From an uncultured Aquimarina sp. (GTDB lineage Bacteria; Bacteroidota; Bacteroidia; Flavobacteriales; Flavobacteriaceae): a stretch of DNA of 64,000 nucleotides. The stretch covers positions 112,020-176,019 of the forward strand of contig NZ_CANLMP010000009.1 in NCBI RefSeq assembly GCF_947492405.1. Direction: 5' to 3'. Numbering within the stretch: the first letter of the stretch is position 1; the number at the start of each line of letters is the position of its first letter. The notes beneath the pieces are model-generated. The model had not been told where the DNA came from, made no database searches, and was given only the letters and a program-made list of their open reading frames with translations. Shown here piece after piece: positions 1 to 9,876 of this stretch. Both the position numbers and the translations under genes were made by a program.

Positions 1-510
1 TTGATGAAATCACATTATCAATTAGTGCATTATCAGGAAACTATTGCATACGCCGAAAAGGTATTGCAAAATCCAAAGATCCAGAATGATGTAAAAAGTG
101 ATGCGCAGATTTTTATTGCTCGCGCAGCATTACAAACTGCAGATGATGCCAGAGCCAAAAGAGCATATGCCGAGGTAAGAAAAATTGCGACTGGAGAGTT
201 GGCGGCAGAGGCGTTATATTATGAAGCTTATTTTAAAAACAAAGAAGGTAGTTATAAAGCATCGAATGAAACTGTACAAAAATTAGCCAAAGATTATTCA
301 GGATATAAATTATATGGAGCCAAAGGTCTTGTCCTTATGGCTAAAAACTTCTATGGATTAGAAGATGCCTATCAGGCAACCTATATTTTAGAAAGTGTTA
401 TCAAAAACTTTACGGATTATCCTGATGTAGTTGCTGAAGCGCGATCCGAACTTAAAAAAATAAAAGCCGAAGAAGCTAAAACAAATTCATCCATCCAAAC
501 CGAACAATAA
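1..510 (+). CDS. Tetratricopeptide-repeat protein, C-terminal part (5' end outside window)
   Basis: ORF open at window start; TPR-like helical repeats (YEAYFKNKEGSYKASNETVQKLAKDYSGYKLYGAKGLVLMAKNFYGLEDAYQATYILESVIKNF). Confidence 0.75.
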   Translation: MMKSHYQLVHYQETIAYAEKVLQNPKIQNDVKSDAQIFIARAALQTADDARAKRAYAEVRKIATGELAAEALYYEAYFKNKEGSYKASNETVQKLAKDYSGYKLYGAKGLVLMAKNFYGLEDAYQATYILESVIKNFTDYPDVVAEARSELKKIKAEEAKTNSSIQTEQ

Positions 511-536
511 TAATCAGTTATAAACGAATATATCTT

Positions 537-2321
537 ATGTTTAGATATTGTAAGAAATTAAGAAGACCTCACAGGTCTCCGAGACCTGTGAGGTCTAAAA
601 TAATCCTGTTTTTATTTAGTATTTCAATGGTGAGTAACATGCTTGCCCAGGAAAAAGAAGAGGAAACTATAGAAACAGAACGCGTAGTAATTGTAAAGAC
701 ATACACGCCTACCATTAGTGATGCATTTAAAATAAAATCTACACCAATATTAAATGATTCTGTTACCCAGAAGAAGAAACAACTACGATATAGTATTTTT
801 TCAGTTCCTGTAGCATCCACATTTACTCCTGCAAAGGGTAGAGCCGCCAATATAGATCGACCAAAAAAAATACCACTGTATGATAATTATGCAACTTTAG
901 GATTTGGTAATTTCACGTCGGTTTTAGCAGAGTTTTACAGCAATTTCCAAATAAATCGTACGGATAATGTTGGATTATATTTACATCATAACTCTTCTCA
1001 AGGAGGAATAAAAGACATAGAGTTAGATGATAAGTTCTATAATACATTTTTAGATCTTAATTACACATCCCGTACTAAGGATTTTACATACGGAATAGAA
1101 TTGGGAGTAGAGCACCAATTGTATAACTGGTATGGCTTACCAGAAACTCCTGTATTGACACAAGCAGAAATTGATGCAATTGACCCCCAACAGAATTATT
1201 TTGGGGCCAAGTTGGGGGGCAAATTGCAGTTTGACGATTTGTATTTTAAAAGAGCTTCATTAAATTATCGATATTTTGGAGATGCGTTAAGTACTGCAGA
1301 GCATCACGCAGTTTTTACACCTACATTTGAGTTCGAAATAGCTGACGAGCTAATTACTACGGATTTTATTATCGATTATCTAGGAGGAAGTTTTGATAGA
1401 CCACTTAATCTTACATTGCAAACACCAAATGATTTTAGTATTCTTAATTTAGGAATTCAGCCAAATTTAGTAGTGCTAAGAGATAACCTAACATTAAATC
1501 TTGGAGCAGCGATTTTTTATAGTATAGACAGTCAGAATAATGATAATGACTTTTTTATCTACCCTAAAGTTACCGCTTCTTATCGATTATTAGATGAAGC
1601 AGTAATTGCATATGGAGGATTAGAAGGAGGTTTAAAACAAAATACTTATAGAGATGCAGTACAAGTCAATCCGTACGTGTCGCCAACGTTATTTTTAACA
1701 ACTACGCACAATCAATTTGATGCCTATGTGGGATTAAAAGGTAAAATCTCTGATGTAGTGAGTTATAATTTTAGAGGAGGTTATGCTTCTGAAGATGATA
1801 AAGCGTTGTTTGTCAATAACAGACCGCAGACATTACAATTAGAAGGCTATGATTTTGGGAACTCTTTTGCGTATCGATATGATGATATATTAACGCTTAG
1901 TGGGTATGGGGAACTGAATTTTAATATTAATAAAAAGTTTAAGCTGGGCGTATCCGCAGAATATTTTGATTATAACACAGAAGACGAGCAAGAAGCTTGG
2001 AATTTACCAGAACTCAGAGCATCCGTGCTATTAGATTATCAGATAACAGATCAGTGGTTTGCCGGAGCACAATTGTTTTATGTAGGAGAACGAAAAGATA
2101 TCAATACAGCTATTACTTTTGTGCCACCAACTCCTGAAGCTACGGTTACCTTGGATAGTTATTTTGATGCCAATGTAAATCTTGGATATCGATTTAATGA
2201 TAAACTATCTGTTTTTATAAAAGGAAATAATCTTGCAGGCGAAAACTACGAACGTTGGTCTAACTTTCCCGTACAAGGAATACAAGTGCTAGGAGGTATT
2301 ACATACAAGTTTAATTATTAA
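537..2321 (+). CDS. Outer-membrane beta-barrel / TonB-dependent receptor-like protein
   Basis: Signal peptide, alternating barrel-like strands, C-terminal '...LGGITYKFNY' ending in an aromatic residue; follows a TPR gene. Confidence 0.75.
   Translation: MFRYCKKLRRPHRSPRPVRSKIILFLFSISMVSNMLAQEKEEETIETERVVIVKTYTPTISDAFKIKSTPILNDSVTQKKKQLRYSIFSVPVASTFTPAKGRAANIDRPKKIPLYDNYATLGFGNFTSVLAEFYSNFQINRTDNVGLYLHHNSSQGGIKDIELDDKFYNTFLDLNYTSRTKDFTYGIELGVEHQLYNWYGLPETPVLTQAEIDAIDPQQNYFGAKLGGKLQFDDLYFKRASLNYRYFGDALSTAEHHAVFTPTFEFEIADELITTDFIIDYLGGSFDRPLNLTLQTPNDFSILNLGIQPNLVVLRDNLTLNLGAAIFYSIDSQNNDNDFFIYPKVTASYRLLDEAVIAYGGLEGGLKQNTYRDAVQVNPYVSPTLFLTTTHNQFDAYVGLKGKISDVVSYNFRGGYASEDDKALFVNNRPQTLQLEGYDFGNSFAYRYDDILTLSGYGELNFNINKKFKLGVSAEYFDYNTEDEQEAWNLPELRASVLLDYQITDQWFAGAQLFYVGERKDINTAITFVPPTPEATVTLDSYFDANVNLGYRFNDKLSVFIKGNNLAGENYERWSNFPVQGIQVLGGITYKFNY
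564..596. repeat. Palindromic element, 16-bp perfect inverted repeat with 1-nt spacer
   Basis: agacctcacaggtctc-c-gagacctgtgaggtct. Confidence 0.95.
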
Positions 2322-2398
2322 GAGATTTAGTTAAAAATGTTTCTGATTAGAGATTATACATTAAAAAACTGTATTTTATTGTAGTAATTGGAAATGAA

Positions 2399-3217
2399 TT
2401 GAATATGAACAGCGTTATCTTTTGGATATGTAGTCTACTATCGATATCCACTTTTGCACAAGAAAATTTCAAGGTATATTATGAAGAAAATGAGAATGGG
2501 TATAAAATCTATGCAGATAATGGTGAGTTTTGTCCGGTTTCTGTAGAGATTGACTTTAAAATAGAGAACCTTTCATCCAGCATTGGAGATATTAAAATTA
2601 TAGAAGTACCAGCACAGACTACCAAATTTTACATTGCAGATCTTACGGTCGTAGACAGAAAAAAAGCGCTGAGATTGGGATTTAGTATACGGTATAATCA
2701 CGGTAATCATTTACAGACTTCTTACGATAAAGAATATGCATACCATTTACCTTTTAAGAAAGGAGCCGAGTATATGGTGACACAAGGATATAATGGCGCG
2801 GTCTCTCATCATAATGAATATGCATTGGATTTTAGAATGCCAATAGGAACTGCTATATATGCGGCAAGAGATGGAAAAGTAGTACTTGTAGAACAAAATT
2901 TTGATAAAACATGTACGGAGCAAGGTTGTGCCAAATTTAATAATTACATATTAGTATATCATTCCGATGGAACTTTTGCCGAGTATACTCATATTAAAAA
3001 GGATGGCGCTAAAGTAGAACCTGGAGAAATGGTGAAAAAAGGTCAACATATTGGATATAGTGGTAATGTTGGGTGGTCTACCGGACCGCATTTACACTTT
3101 ATTGTATTTTTACAGCGATTTAAGGATAGAGAAACATTACCCACCAAGTTTCTAGTGGGGAATGGTAAGCAAATAACCCAATTAGAAGAAAAGAAAAAGT
3201 ATTCAAAAAGTTATTAA
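2399..3217 (+). CDS. M23 family metallopeptidase (LytM-type)
   Basis: Signal peptide; HHNEYALDF...GTAIYAARDGKVV...GWSTGPHLHFIVF motifs. Confidence 0.9.
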   Translation: MNMNSVIFWICSLLSISTFAQENFKVYYEENENGYKIYADNGEFCPVSVEIDFKIENLSSSIGDIKIIEVPAQTTKFYIADLTVVDRKKALRLGFSIRYNHGNHLQTSYDKEYAYHLPFKKGAEYMVTQGYNGAVSHHNEYALDFRMPIGTAIYAARDGKVVLVEQNFDKTCTEQGCAKFNNYILVYHSDGTFAEYTHIKKDGAKVEPGEMVKKGQHIGYSGNVGWSTGPHLHFIVFLQRFKDRETLPTKFLVGNGKQITQLEEKKKYSKSY

Positions 3218-3361
3218 TCCATATGGACTTTTTGTGATATTAGGTCATAGAAAAACCGTCTACTTCTGTATTAAGAAAACCTTAACCACCAGAACAATTC
3301 GATATGCTTATTTTTAAGCTTTGAACAAATTATTGTTTGTACTCCAATCAAATACACTATT

Positions 3362-5158
3362 ATGATGAATAGAATTCTTATGGCAACCTGTTTTGCCATT
3401 GTTTTTATAGCCTGTAAAAACGAAAAAAAGGTAGAAGCCATTCCAGAAAATACAACGGTAGATACTAGTGCAGCATTTAATGAAATGCTGGATGCGTACT
3501 ATGAAGAAGGATTACAGCTTAATCCAGTACAAGCTACCTTTGCAGGAGATAATCGTTTTAACGATCAATTCCCTAATCCCTTGGCAGATGAAACGATAGC
3601 CAAGCAAAAAGCCTACTATACTACTTATAAAGAAAAACTAAGCCAGTTTGAGGATGCGAACCTTTCTAAAAGTGAACAAATGACCAAAGCCATTCTGCAA
3701 TGGGAATGTGATATGAATCTGGCTAGCTTTGATTACAGCAAGAATTATTTTCCTATTGATCAGATGTGGTCTATTAATTTAGTAGCTGGTCAATTGGCAA
3801 GTGGTGCCAGTGCACAACCTTTTAAAACAGTAGAAGATTATAACAATTGGTTAAAACGCTTAGATGGATATTTAGCCTGGATGACTTCTGCAGAGACGAA
3901 AATGAAAGTAGAAATGAAAGAAGGGTATGTACTTCCAAAATCATTAATTACTAAAGTATTACCGCAGTTAAAAGCTTTAACTGGTGAAGATCTGGATACA
4001 CATTTATTCTACTCGCCAGTTAAGAATTTCCCGGAAGACTTTTCTGAAGAAGATAAAAGCCAGTTAACGGAATCTTACAAAAAGATGGTTTCAGAAAAAG
4101 TCATTCCGGCCTATAAAAAATTACATCAGTTTATGAGTACTGAGTACATGGAAGCTGGTCGAGAAAGTTCTGGTGTTTCTGAAATCCCAAATGGAGAAAC
4201 GTTTTATAAACATCAGATTAAATTGTACACAACTACCAATATGACAGCTGATGAGATTCATAAACTTGGATTGTCTGAAGTGGCTCGTATTTCTGGCGAA
4301 ATGGAAAAAATTAAGGAAGAAGTTAGGTATAAAGGTGATCTAAAATCATTCTTTGATTATGTACGTAATAAAAAGGAATTGATGCCTTTTAATGAACCTC
4401 AGCAAGTAATTGATAATTTTAATGCGATTCATGAGCGTATGAAACCACAAATCGAAAAGTTATTTGATGTAAAACCAAAAACACCTTTCGAAGTAAGACG
4501 TACAGAAGCCTTTAGAGAAAAATCTGCCAGCGCGGAATATAATCCAGGATCATTAGATGGAACTCGACCGGGTATATTTTATACTCCAATTCCGGATGCT
4601 ACTAAGTATAATGTATACAGTGATGAATCGTTGTTTTTACATGAATCAATTCCTGGTCATCATTATCAAATCTCGTTAACCCAGGAAAGTGAAGAACTAC
4701 CAAAATTTCGAAAAACACTTTGGTATAGTGGTTATGGAGAAGGATGGGCATTATACTCAGAATCACTAGGAAAAGAGTTAGGATTATACACGGATCCATA
4801 TCAATATTTTGGGATGCTGGGAGCAGAGATGCATAGAGCAATTCGTTTAGTGGTGGATACAGGATTACACTCCAAAGGTTGGACACGCGAACAAGCTATA
4901 CAATACTCATTAGATAATGAAGCAGAATCCGAAGCTGGAATCACTTCAGAAATCGAACGATATATGGCCAATCCGGGACAAGCATTATCCTATAAAATCG
5001 GACAACTTAAAATCAGAGAACTCCGTGCCAAAGCAGAGCAGGAGCTAGGAGATAAATTCGATATCCGTAAGTTCCATAACGAAGTACTGGAAACTGGATG
5101 TGTTCCTTTAGCATTACTGGAAAACAAAATCAACACCTGGATAGCAAGTAACAAGTAA
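3362..5158 (+). CDS. DUF885 family lipoprotein (putative metallopeptidase)
   Basis: Lipobox ...VFIACKN; HESIPGHHYQ motif typical of DUF885. Confidence 0.9.
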   Translation: MMNRILMATCFAIVFIACKNEKKVEAIPENTTVDTSAAFNEMLDAYYEEGLQLNPVQATFAGDNRFNDQFPNPLADETIAKQKAYYTTYKEKLSQFEDANLSKSEQMTKAILQWECDMNLASFDYSKNYFPIDQMWSINLVAGQLASGASAQPFKTVEDYNNWLKRLDGYLAWMTSAETKMKVEMKEGYVLPKSLITKVLPQLKALTGEDLDTHLFYSPVKNFPEDFSEEDKSQLTESYKKMVSEKVIPAYKKLHQFMSTEYMEAGRESSGVSEIPNGETFYKHQIKLYTTTNMTADEIHKLGLSEVARISGEMEKIKEEVRYKGDLKSFFDYVRNKKELMPFNEPQQVIDNFNAIHERMKPQIEKLFDVKPKTPFEVRRTEAFREKSASAEYNPGSLDGTRPGIFYTPIPDATKYNVYSDESLFLHESIPGHHYQISLTQESEELPKFRKTLWYSGYGEGWALYSESLGKELGLYTDPYQYFGMLGAEMHRAIRLVVDTGLHSKGWTREQAIQYSLDNEAESEAGITSEIERYMANPGQALSYKIGQLKIRELRAKAEQELGDKFDIRKFHNEVLETGCVPLALLENKINTWIASNK

Positions 5159-5280
5159 AGCGTAAACTTGAGCTATTGCACCGAAGTGTCATACTAACTT
5201 TCGAACCCTGAAGTTACTCGAAGGGTTAGGTTCTCGAAGGCTGAGACTCTTAAAAAGTCAAGTTTCATAGTAATAACATA

Positions 5281-5308
5281 AACCTAGTAGGATGTCTACT
5301 GGGTTTTT
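5281..5308 (+). terminator. Rho-independent-like terminator
   Basis: aacctagtag-gatgt-ctactgggtt followed by T-run. Confidence 0.75.
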
Positions 5309-5406
5309 TAATGAATACTGGTTCTGTGGCAAACACGGAATTCAATGTAATTCGCTATCTTAGAACTTTACAGGATAGAGAACGATATCGGCAAGCTGAA
5401 CAATAC

Positions 5407-6219
5407 ATGAGAATATTAAGAGAAGGAACATATTATGGAAAACAAAACTCAGAAGTTTCCTTTAATGGTATTCTACTATCCCAATACAACTACACTGTAG
5501 AGAAAACTGCTTGGCATTATCATGAGAATCCTTATTTCATGTTTGTATTAGGTGGTAATATGATGGATTGTAATACGAAGGTAAAAACCTTATGCCCATC
5601 AGGCAGTATTATGTTCAATAATTGGCAAGAAGCACATTACGGATCTAAACATTCTGAAAAAGCTAATGGATTTCATTTGGAGTTTCAGCAAGACTGGTTC
5701 GAAAATAATAGGATTCATATGAACCTGCTAGAAGGCAGTCAGTTAATCGAAAATCCCAAAATGCATTTCCTTTTTGCTAAATTATATCATGAATTTTTGC
5801 TGTCAGATGACTATAGTGAACTCTCTGTAGAATTGTTATTGCTACAGATTTGTGAAACATTAGGAGAGATTAAAGAAAATGATTCCAAAAACATCCCGGA
5901 TTGGATCATTAGATTAAGAGAACTGTTGCATTATGATACTTCGGATCTTAGTCTTCAATATCTTTCTGAACAATTAGATGTGCATCCTGTACATATCTCC
6001 AGGGCTGCGCCAAAATACCTTTCTGCTAGTCTTGGAGAATATATAAGGCAACATAAAATTAAAAAGGCAATTCCTTTGATATTGGATTCCTCTAACTCAT
6101 TGACAGAAATAGCCTATCAAACGGGATTTTCAGATCAAAGTCATTTTAATCGGGTATTTAAATCCTATTTTGACATGAATCCTAGCCTGTACAGAAAAAA
6201 TCTACATAAAAATTTGTAA
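5407..6219 (+). CDS. AraC family transcriptional regulator
   Basis: C-terminal HTH (SLTEIAYQTGFSDQSHFNRVFKSYFDMNPSLYRK); start moved from 5311 because that ATG overlaps a terminator. Confidence 0.85.
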   Translation: MRILREGTYYGKQNSEVSFNGILLSQYNYTVEKTAWHYHENPYFMFVLGGNMMDCNTKVKTLCPSGSIMFNNWQEAHYGSKHSEKANGFHLEFQQDWFENNRIHMNLLEGSQLIENPKMHFLFAKLYHEFLLSDDYSELSVELLLLQICETLGEIKENDSKNIPDWIIRLRELLHYDTSDLSLQYLSEQLDVHPVHISRAAPKYLSASLGEYIRQHKIKKAIPLILDSSNSLTEIAYQTGFSDQSHFNRVFKSYFDMNPSLYRKNLHKNL

Positions 6220-6380
6220 TACCAATTTAATTATAAAATATCGTATTCATACTTGTTCATTCTTCGCGCTATTTTCTTGTTCAAAATTTCCGTAGCTAAG
6301 GCTATGCAAATTCATCACGGCGTCATAGCGCAAAAAAGCAACTTCGTTTTCTATGCGACATTTTACAATTAAATTGGTAT
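6219..6380. mobile_element. MITE-like non-autonomous element (~162 bp)
   Basis: Terminal inverted repeats ataccaatttaattataaaatatcg / cgacattttacaattaaattggtat; no coding capacity. Confidence 0.6.
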
Positions 6381-6452
6381 GATGTTAATCTGGTACAATT
6401 TTTTGAAAGAGTAAGTAAGTAATTTTGACTTTCATAAAAAGTATATAAAATC

Positions 6453-8159
6453 ATGTTTAAAAATCTAATGACAATCATACTTCTTTTCGTATCCATTCTA
6501 ACAGGTTGTTCACAGCAAGGAACTAACACCTATGAAGGAAACTGGGAAGGGAAATTAGCAAATGCAAATACCTTGAATTTTAACCTCGTTATAAAGGAAT
6601 CATCGGCTAATTCGCATGAGCTAACGATTAAGAATCCTGAAACAACCATAAAGGAAAAACTAGTACTAACCAGTGATAAGCGTCTTAAAGGAAGTATTGA
6701 TGATATTCATTTTGATCTTTCTTTTACCCAAGATAAAACAGCAATTACGGGATATGTAAAATCTGGAGTTTTAATGTATCACGTTACTTTGCAAAAGACG
6801 AATGGTGGAACCTACAGTGGTGTTTGGAATATATTTATGGTGGATAATCTGCAATCACAAACCATGTATTTAGGCATAGAAAGCAATGAAGATGGTAGCT
6901 TTGCTACCTATCCGTTTTTTGGAGATCAACGATTTACAGGAACTTGGGTGAATAGTAGTAAAAAAGAAGGAGATGCTTTAGTATCCAGGGATTATAAAAC
7001 AGGTCTTAGATTTAACGCTAAACTCCTGGAAGATACCATTGCTTTAGAAATTTTATTAGGAAAGCAAGTCGTAACAGTTGTCAATTTGAAACGCTCTGAT
7101 ATTGATTTGTCATCCATACAACCTAGCGGTCTTAACAGTCAAAGCATTAACAAACCAGTAATATTGAATGATGGTTGGGCCACTGCAAATACAGCAGATG
7201 TTGGTGTAAGAACTGCTTCTTTATCAAAATTGATTGATGAGGTCAATAAAAAAGCATTGCCCAATACACATAGCGTGCTTATTGCCAAAGAAGGAAAACT
7301 AGTATTCGAAACCTATTTTGATGGACATAATCCCAATATTTCTCATGATCAGCGATCTGCATCTAAGAGTATTTCTTCTGCGATGATCGGGATTGCTATT
7401 GAAGACAAAATCCTAACAGGTGTAGATCAAAAACTATATGATTTTATACCTCAGGATTTTCAGTATACCAAAGACCCTTTAAAAGCTAAGATCAATTTCG
7501 AAGATTTACTCACGATGAGTTCCGGATTGGATGTGGATGGTGCAGCATCAGAAAACAATTATCAGAGCTCTGATAATTGGTTGAAAACAACGCTAGAAGC
7601 AAAAATGGTACAGGAACCAGGAGCGGGTGCTAATTATGGTTCTGCTAATCCATATTTGTTAGGTGTAAGTTTAGATCAAAAGTTAGCATCTCCCTTAGAG
7701 TTGTACATGGAAGAAAAGTTGTTTGCTCCGTTAGGAATTACCAATTATATCATCCAAACAGAAAATACAGCAACAACACCTTATTTTGGTGGGGGAATGT
7801 ACTTGACTCCAAGAGATATGCTGAAGTTTGGACAACTATACCTGGATCAAGGTAAGTGGAAAGGAAAACAGATTATTTCTGAAAGTTGGGTAGCAGCGTC
7901 CTTTAAAAAATACAGACGACTGCAAGATGTAAAAGATAAAAATGAATATGGTTATCTGTGGTGGCATAAAAACTACAACGTAGGAGATAAAAAAATAGCA
8001 TCTATCGAAGCAAGAGGGGCAGGAGGACAATATATTTGTGTAATTCCAGAACTAAAAGCCGTAGTAGTAATTACTTCAGGAAATTATAGAAGCCGAAAAT
8101 TATTACAACAACCCGAAAATATAATAGAGCAATACGTACTTCCCGCAATTGTGGAATAA
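6453..8159 (+). CDS. Serine hydrolase (beta-lactamase/class C family), lipoprotein
   Basis: SASKSISSAMIG (SxxK), YGSANPYLLG, lipobox ILTGCSQ. Confidence 0.85.
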   Translation: MFKNLMTIILLFVSILTGCSQQGTNTYEGNWEGKLANANTLNFNLVIKESSANSHELTIKNPETTIKEKLVLTSDKRLKGSIDDIHFDLSFTQDKTAITGYVKSGVLMYHVTLQKTNGGTYSGVWNIFMVDNLQSQTMYLGIESNEDGSFATYPFFGDQRFTGTWVNSSKKEGDALVSRDYKTGLRFNAKLLEDTIALEILLGKQVVTVVNLKRSDIDLSSIQPSGLNSQSINKPVILNDGWATANTADVGVRTASLSKLIDEVNKKALPNTHSVLIAKEGKLVFETYFDGHNPNISHDQRSASKSISSAMIGIAIEDKILTGVDQKLYDFIPQDFQYTKDPLKAKINFEDLLTMSSGLDVDGAASENNYQSSDNWLKTTLEAKMVQEPGAGANYGSANPYLLGVSLDQKLASPLELYMEEKLFAPLGITNYIIQTENTATTPYFGGGMYLTPRDMLKFGQLYLDQGKWKGKQIISESWVAASFKKYRRLQDVKDKNEYGYLWWHKNYNVGDKKIASIEARGAGGQYICVIPELKAVVVITSGNYRSRKLLQQPENIIEQYVLPAIVE

Positions 8160-8160
8160 A

Positions 8161-8265
8161 TCAGACTTCGATTACGTGATTGCTGAGCTTGCCGAAGTAC
8201 AGTCCTCGATTACTCCAAACCCTGAGTTGTCACACTGAGCCTGTCGAAGTGCTCGAAGGGTGAAT
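8161..8265. repeat. REP-like intergenic repeat, copy 1
   Basis: gctgagcttgccgaagta...accctgagttgtcacactgagcctgtcgaagtgctcgaagggt. Confidence 0.6.
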
Positions 8266-8277
8266 CACACACCCAAA

Positions 8278-8310
8278 AACCAGCATGATACATCTTGCTG
8301 GTTTTTTTGC
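8278..8310 (+). terminator. Rho-independent-like terminator
   Basis: aaccagcatgatacatcttgctggttttttt. Confidence 0.75.
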
Positions 8311-8414
8311 TAGAAAACAGTAAAAAACTTCTTTATCCGAAAAATGATTAAATTTATAGGAACACAAAACGTCTTATACAGGACAACTAACAAAAACCAA
8401 TAAAATTAAAACAG

Positions 8415-9005
8415 ATGAAATATTTAAAGTATCTACTGATTGTGGTCGCAGTACTCGCACTAGTGTTTTTTGGAAAAGGCTTGTTAACACCTTCCGTATC
8501 CTACGAAAATGAAGTAGTAGTTGATAAACCTGCGAATGAATCTTGGGCAGTGATGTCTGATGAATCCAATTTACCTAAATGGATAGATGGGTTTAAAAGA
8601 ACAGAACTAGTAAGCGGTACCGCCAATACCGTTGGGGCGGTTTCTAACGTATATGTAGACGAGAATGGTACAGAAATGATGATGGAAGAAACGATAACCG
8701 CTTTGAAACTAAATGAACACATGGCAATGACCTTTACCATGGACTTTATGGATATGGACTATGAAATATTTTTTAAAGAAGAAGGCGGTAAAACTACCAT
8801 CAGTTCTAAATCCACTACTATGGGGAATGGGATTTTCGCAAAATCCCTGATTTCTTTTATGACAGGAGCTATGAAAGAGCAAGAGGATAAAAACTTAAAT
8901 AACCTGAAAAAACTAATTGACGAAAACACCAAGAACTATTTTCCCAAACCGGAAATAGAAACAGAACCTGTAATTGATTCAACAGCAGTTTCTGCAGAGG
9001 GATAA
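8415..9005 (+). CDS. SRPBCC family protein
   Basis: VVDKPANESWAVMSDESNLPKWIDGFKRTELVSG pattern. Confidence 0.75.
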   Translation: MKYLKYLLIVVAVLALVFFGKGLLTPSVSYENEVVVDKPANESWAVMSDESNLPKWIDGFKRTELVSGTANTVGAVSNVYVDENGTEMMMEETITALKLNEHMAMTFTMDFMDMDYEIFFKEEGGKTTISSKSTTMGNGIFAKSLISFMTGAMKEQEDKNLNNLKKLIDENTKNYFPKPEIETEPVIDSTAVSAEG

Positions 9006-9145
9006 TCCAAACTCGAACTTGGACTACGCGCGAGTGATGAGCTTGCCGAAGTGCAATCCTCGGACATCCCGAACCCTGAGGTGTCACATTGAGCTTCCTC
9101 CGTAGGCGGACAAGTGTCTAAGTTGTAGTCGAAAGAGGAATCATG
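9006..9145. repeat. REP-like intergenic repeat, copy 2 (diverged, with internal insertion)
   Basis: gatgagcttgccgaagtgcaatcctcgg...gaaccctgaggtgtcacattgagcttcctccgtaggcgga...tagtcgaaagaggaatc; collinear with 8161-8265. Confidence 0.55.
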
Positions 9146-9241
9146 AATACAATGTAGGAGCAAGTAGGGTTTATAAACTATAGTTATCAATAATTAAGTA
9201 ACCATTTACTGGTTTATTTTTAAAAGTTAATTAATTGTTAA

Positions 9242-9327
9242 TATTTTGGAATGATCGTTCTTTTTTGATGATATTTGTATTAAAGAATAATTTTTTTGAA
9301 CTATTTCAGAACGATCATTCCAAAATA
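9242..9327. promoter_or_regulatory. Paired operator sites, probably for the adjacent TetR regulator
   Basis: Perfect 20-bp inverted repeat tattttggaatgatcgttct (9242-9261) / agaacgatcattccaaaata (9308-9327). Confidence 0.7.
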
Positions 9328-9351
9328 AATATTAATCTAAAAATAAGAAAA

Positions 9352-9804
9352 ATGAAAACTATCGCAAACCGTAAAATTTTATTTACTATTTCAGCAATTA
9401 TTATTGCAATTATTACAATGAGCTTCACTTTGTCGAACGCTACTGACATAAATATCAAAAAATCAGATGCTATCATTAATGCAGATAAAGAAATTCTTAC
9501 AGTCATTAATGTAATTACTCCAAAACAAGGACAACAAGATAAAATCGTTGAATTATTACAAAAAGGAATGACTGAGACAATGCGTTACCAGAAAGGTTTT
9601 ATTTCTGCAAATATCCATAAAAGCTTGGATAGCGAACACGTTATTGTTTATGCACAATGGAAAGATGAGGCTTCTCTTCAAGAAGCAGTAAAACTAATTG
9701 AGGCAGGTAAGGCACCAAATATGTTAGAGGTATTTAGTAATTCTACACCTGATTACCATCCTTACGACGTAATTTCAGTAAATTTAGCAAGTGAAAAAAA
9801 GTAA
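9352..9804 (+). CDS. Antibiotic biosynthesis monooxygenase (ABM)-fold protein, secreted or membrane anchored
   Basis: VINVITPKQGQQDKIVELLQKGMTETMRYQKGFISANIHKSLDSEHVIVYAQWKDEASLQEA; N-terminal hydrophobic segment. Confidence 0.8.
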   Translation: MKTIANRKILFTISAIIIAIITMSFTLSNATDINIKKSDAIINADKEILTVINVITPKQGQQDKIVELLQKGMTETMRYQKGFISANIHKSLDSEHVIVYAQWKDEASLQEAVKLIEAGKAPNMLEVFSNSTPDYHPYDVISVNLASEKK

Positions 9805-9876
9805 TGTTAACCATTTAAGATAATTTAATAGCAGGTTTTGCTTACTAAGCTGACCTGCTATGTATTATATAAAAGT

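Noticed and set aside
569-850. Minus-strand 93-aa ORF overlapping the receptor gene
   Set aside because: Antisense to a convincing signal peptide/barrel gene and crosses the palindrome.
6323-6529. Minus-strand 68-aa ORF
   Set aside because: Overlaps the MITE-like element and the start of the serine hydrolase; probably chance.
8869-9190. Overlapping minus-strand ORFs (8869-9087, 8936-9190)
   Set aside because: They run through the REP-like repeat and the SRPBCC gene end; repeat-derived translation.
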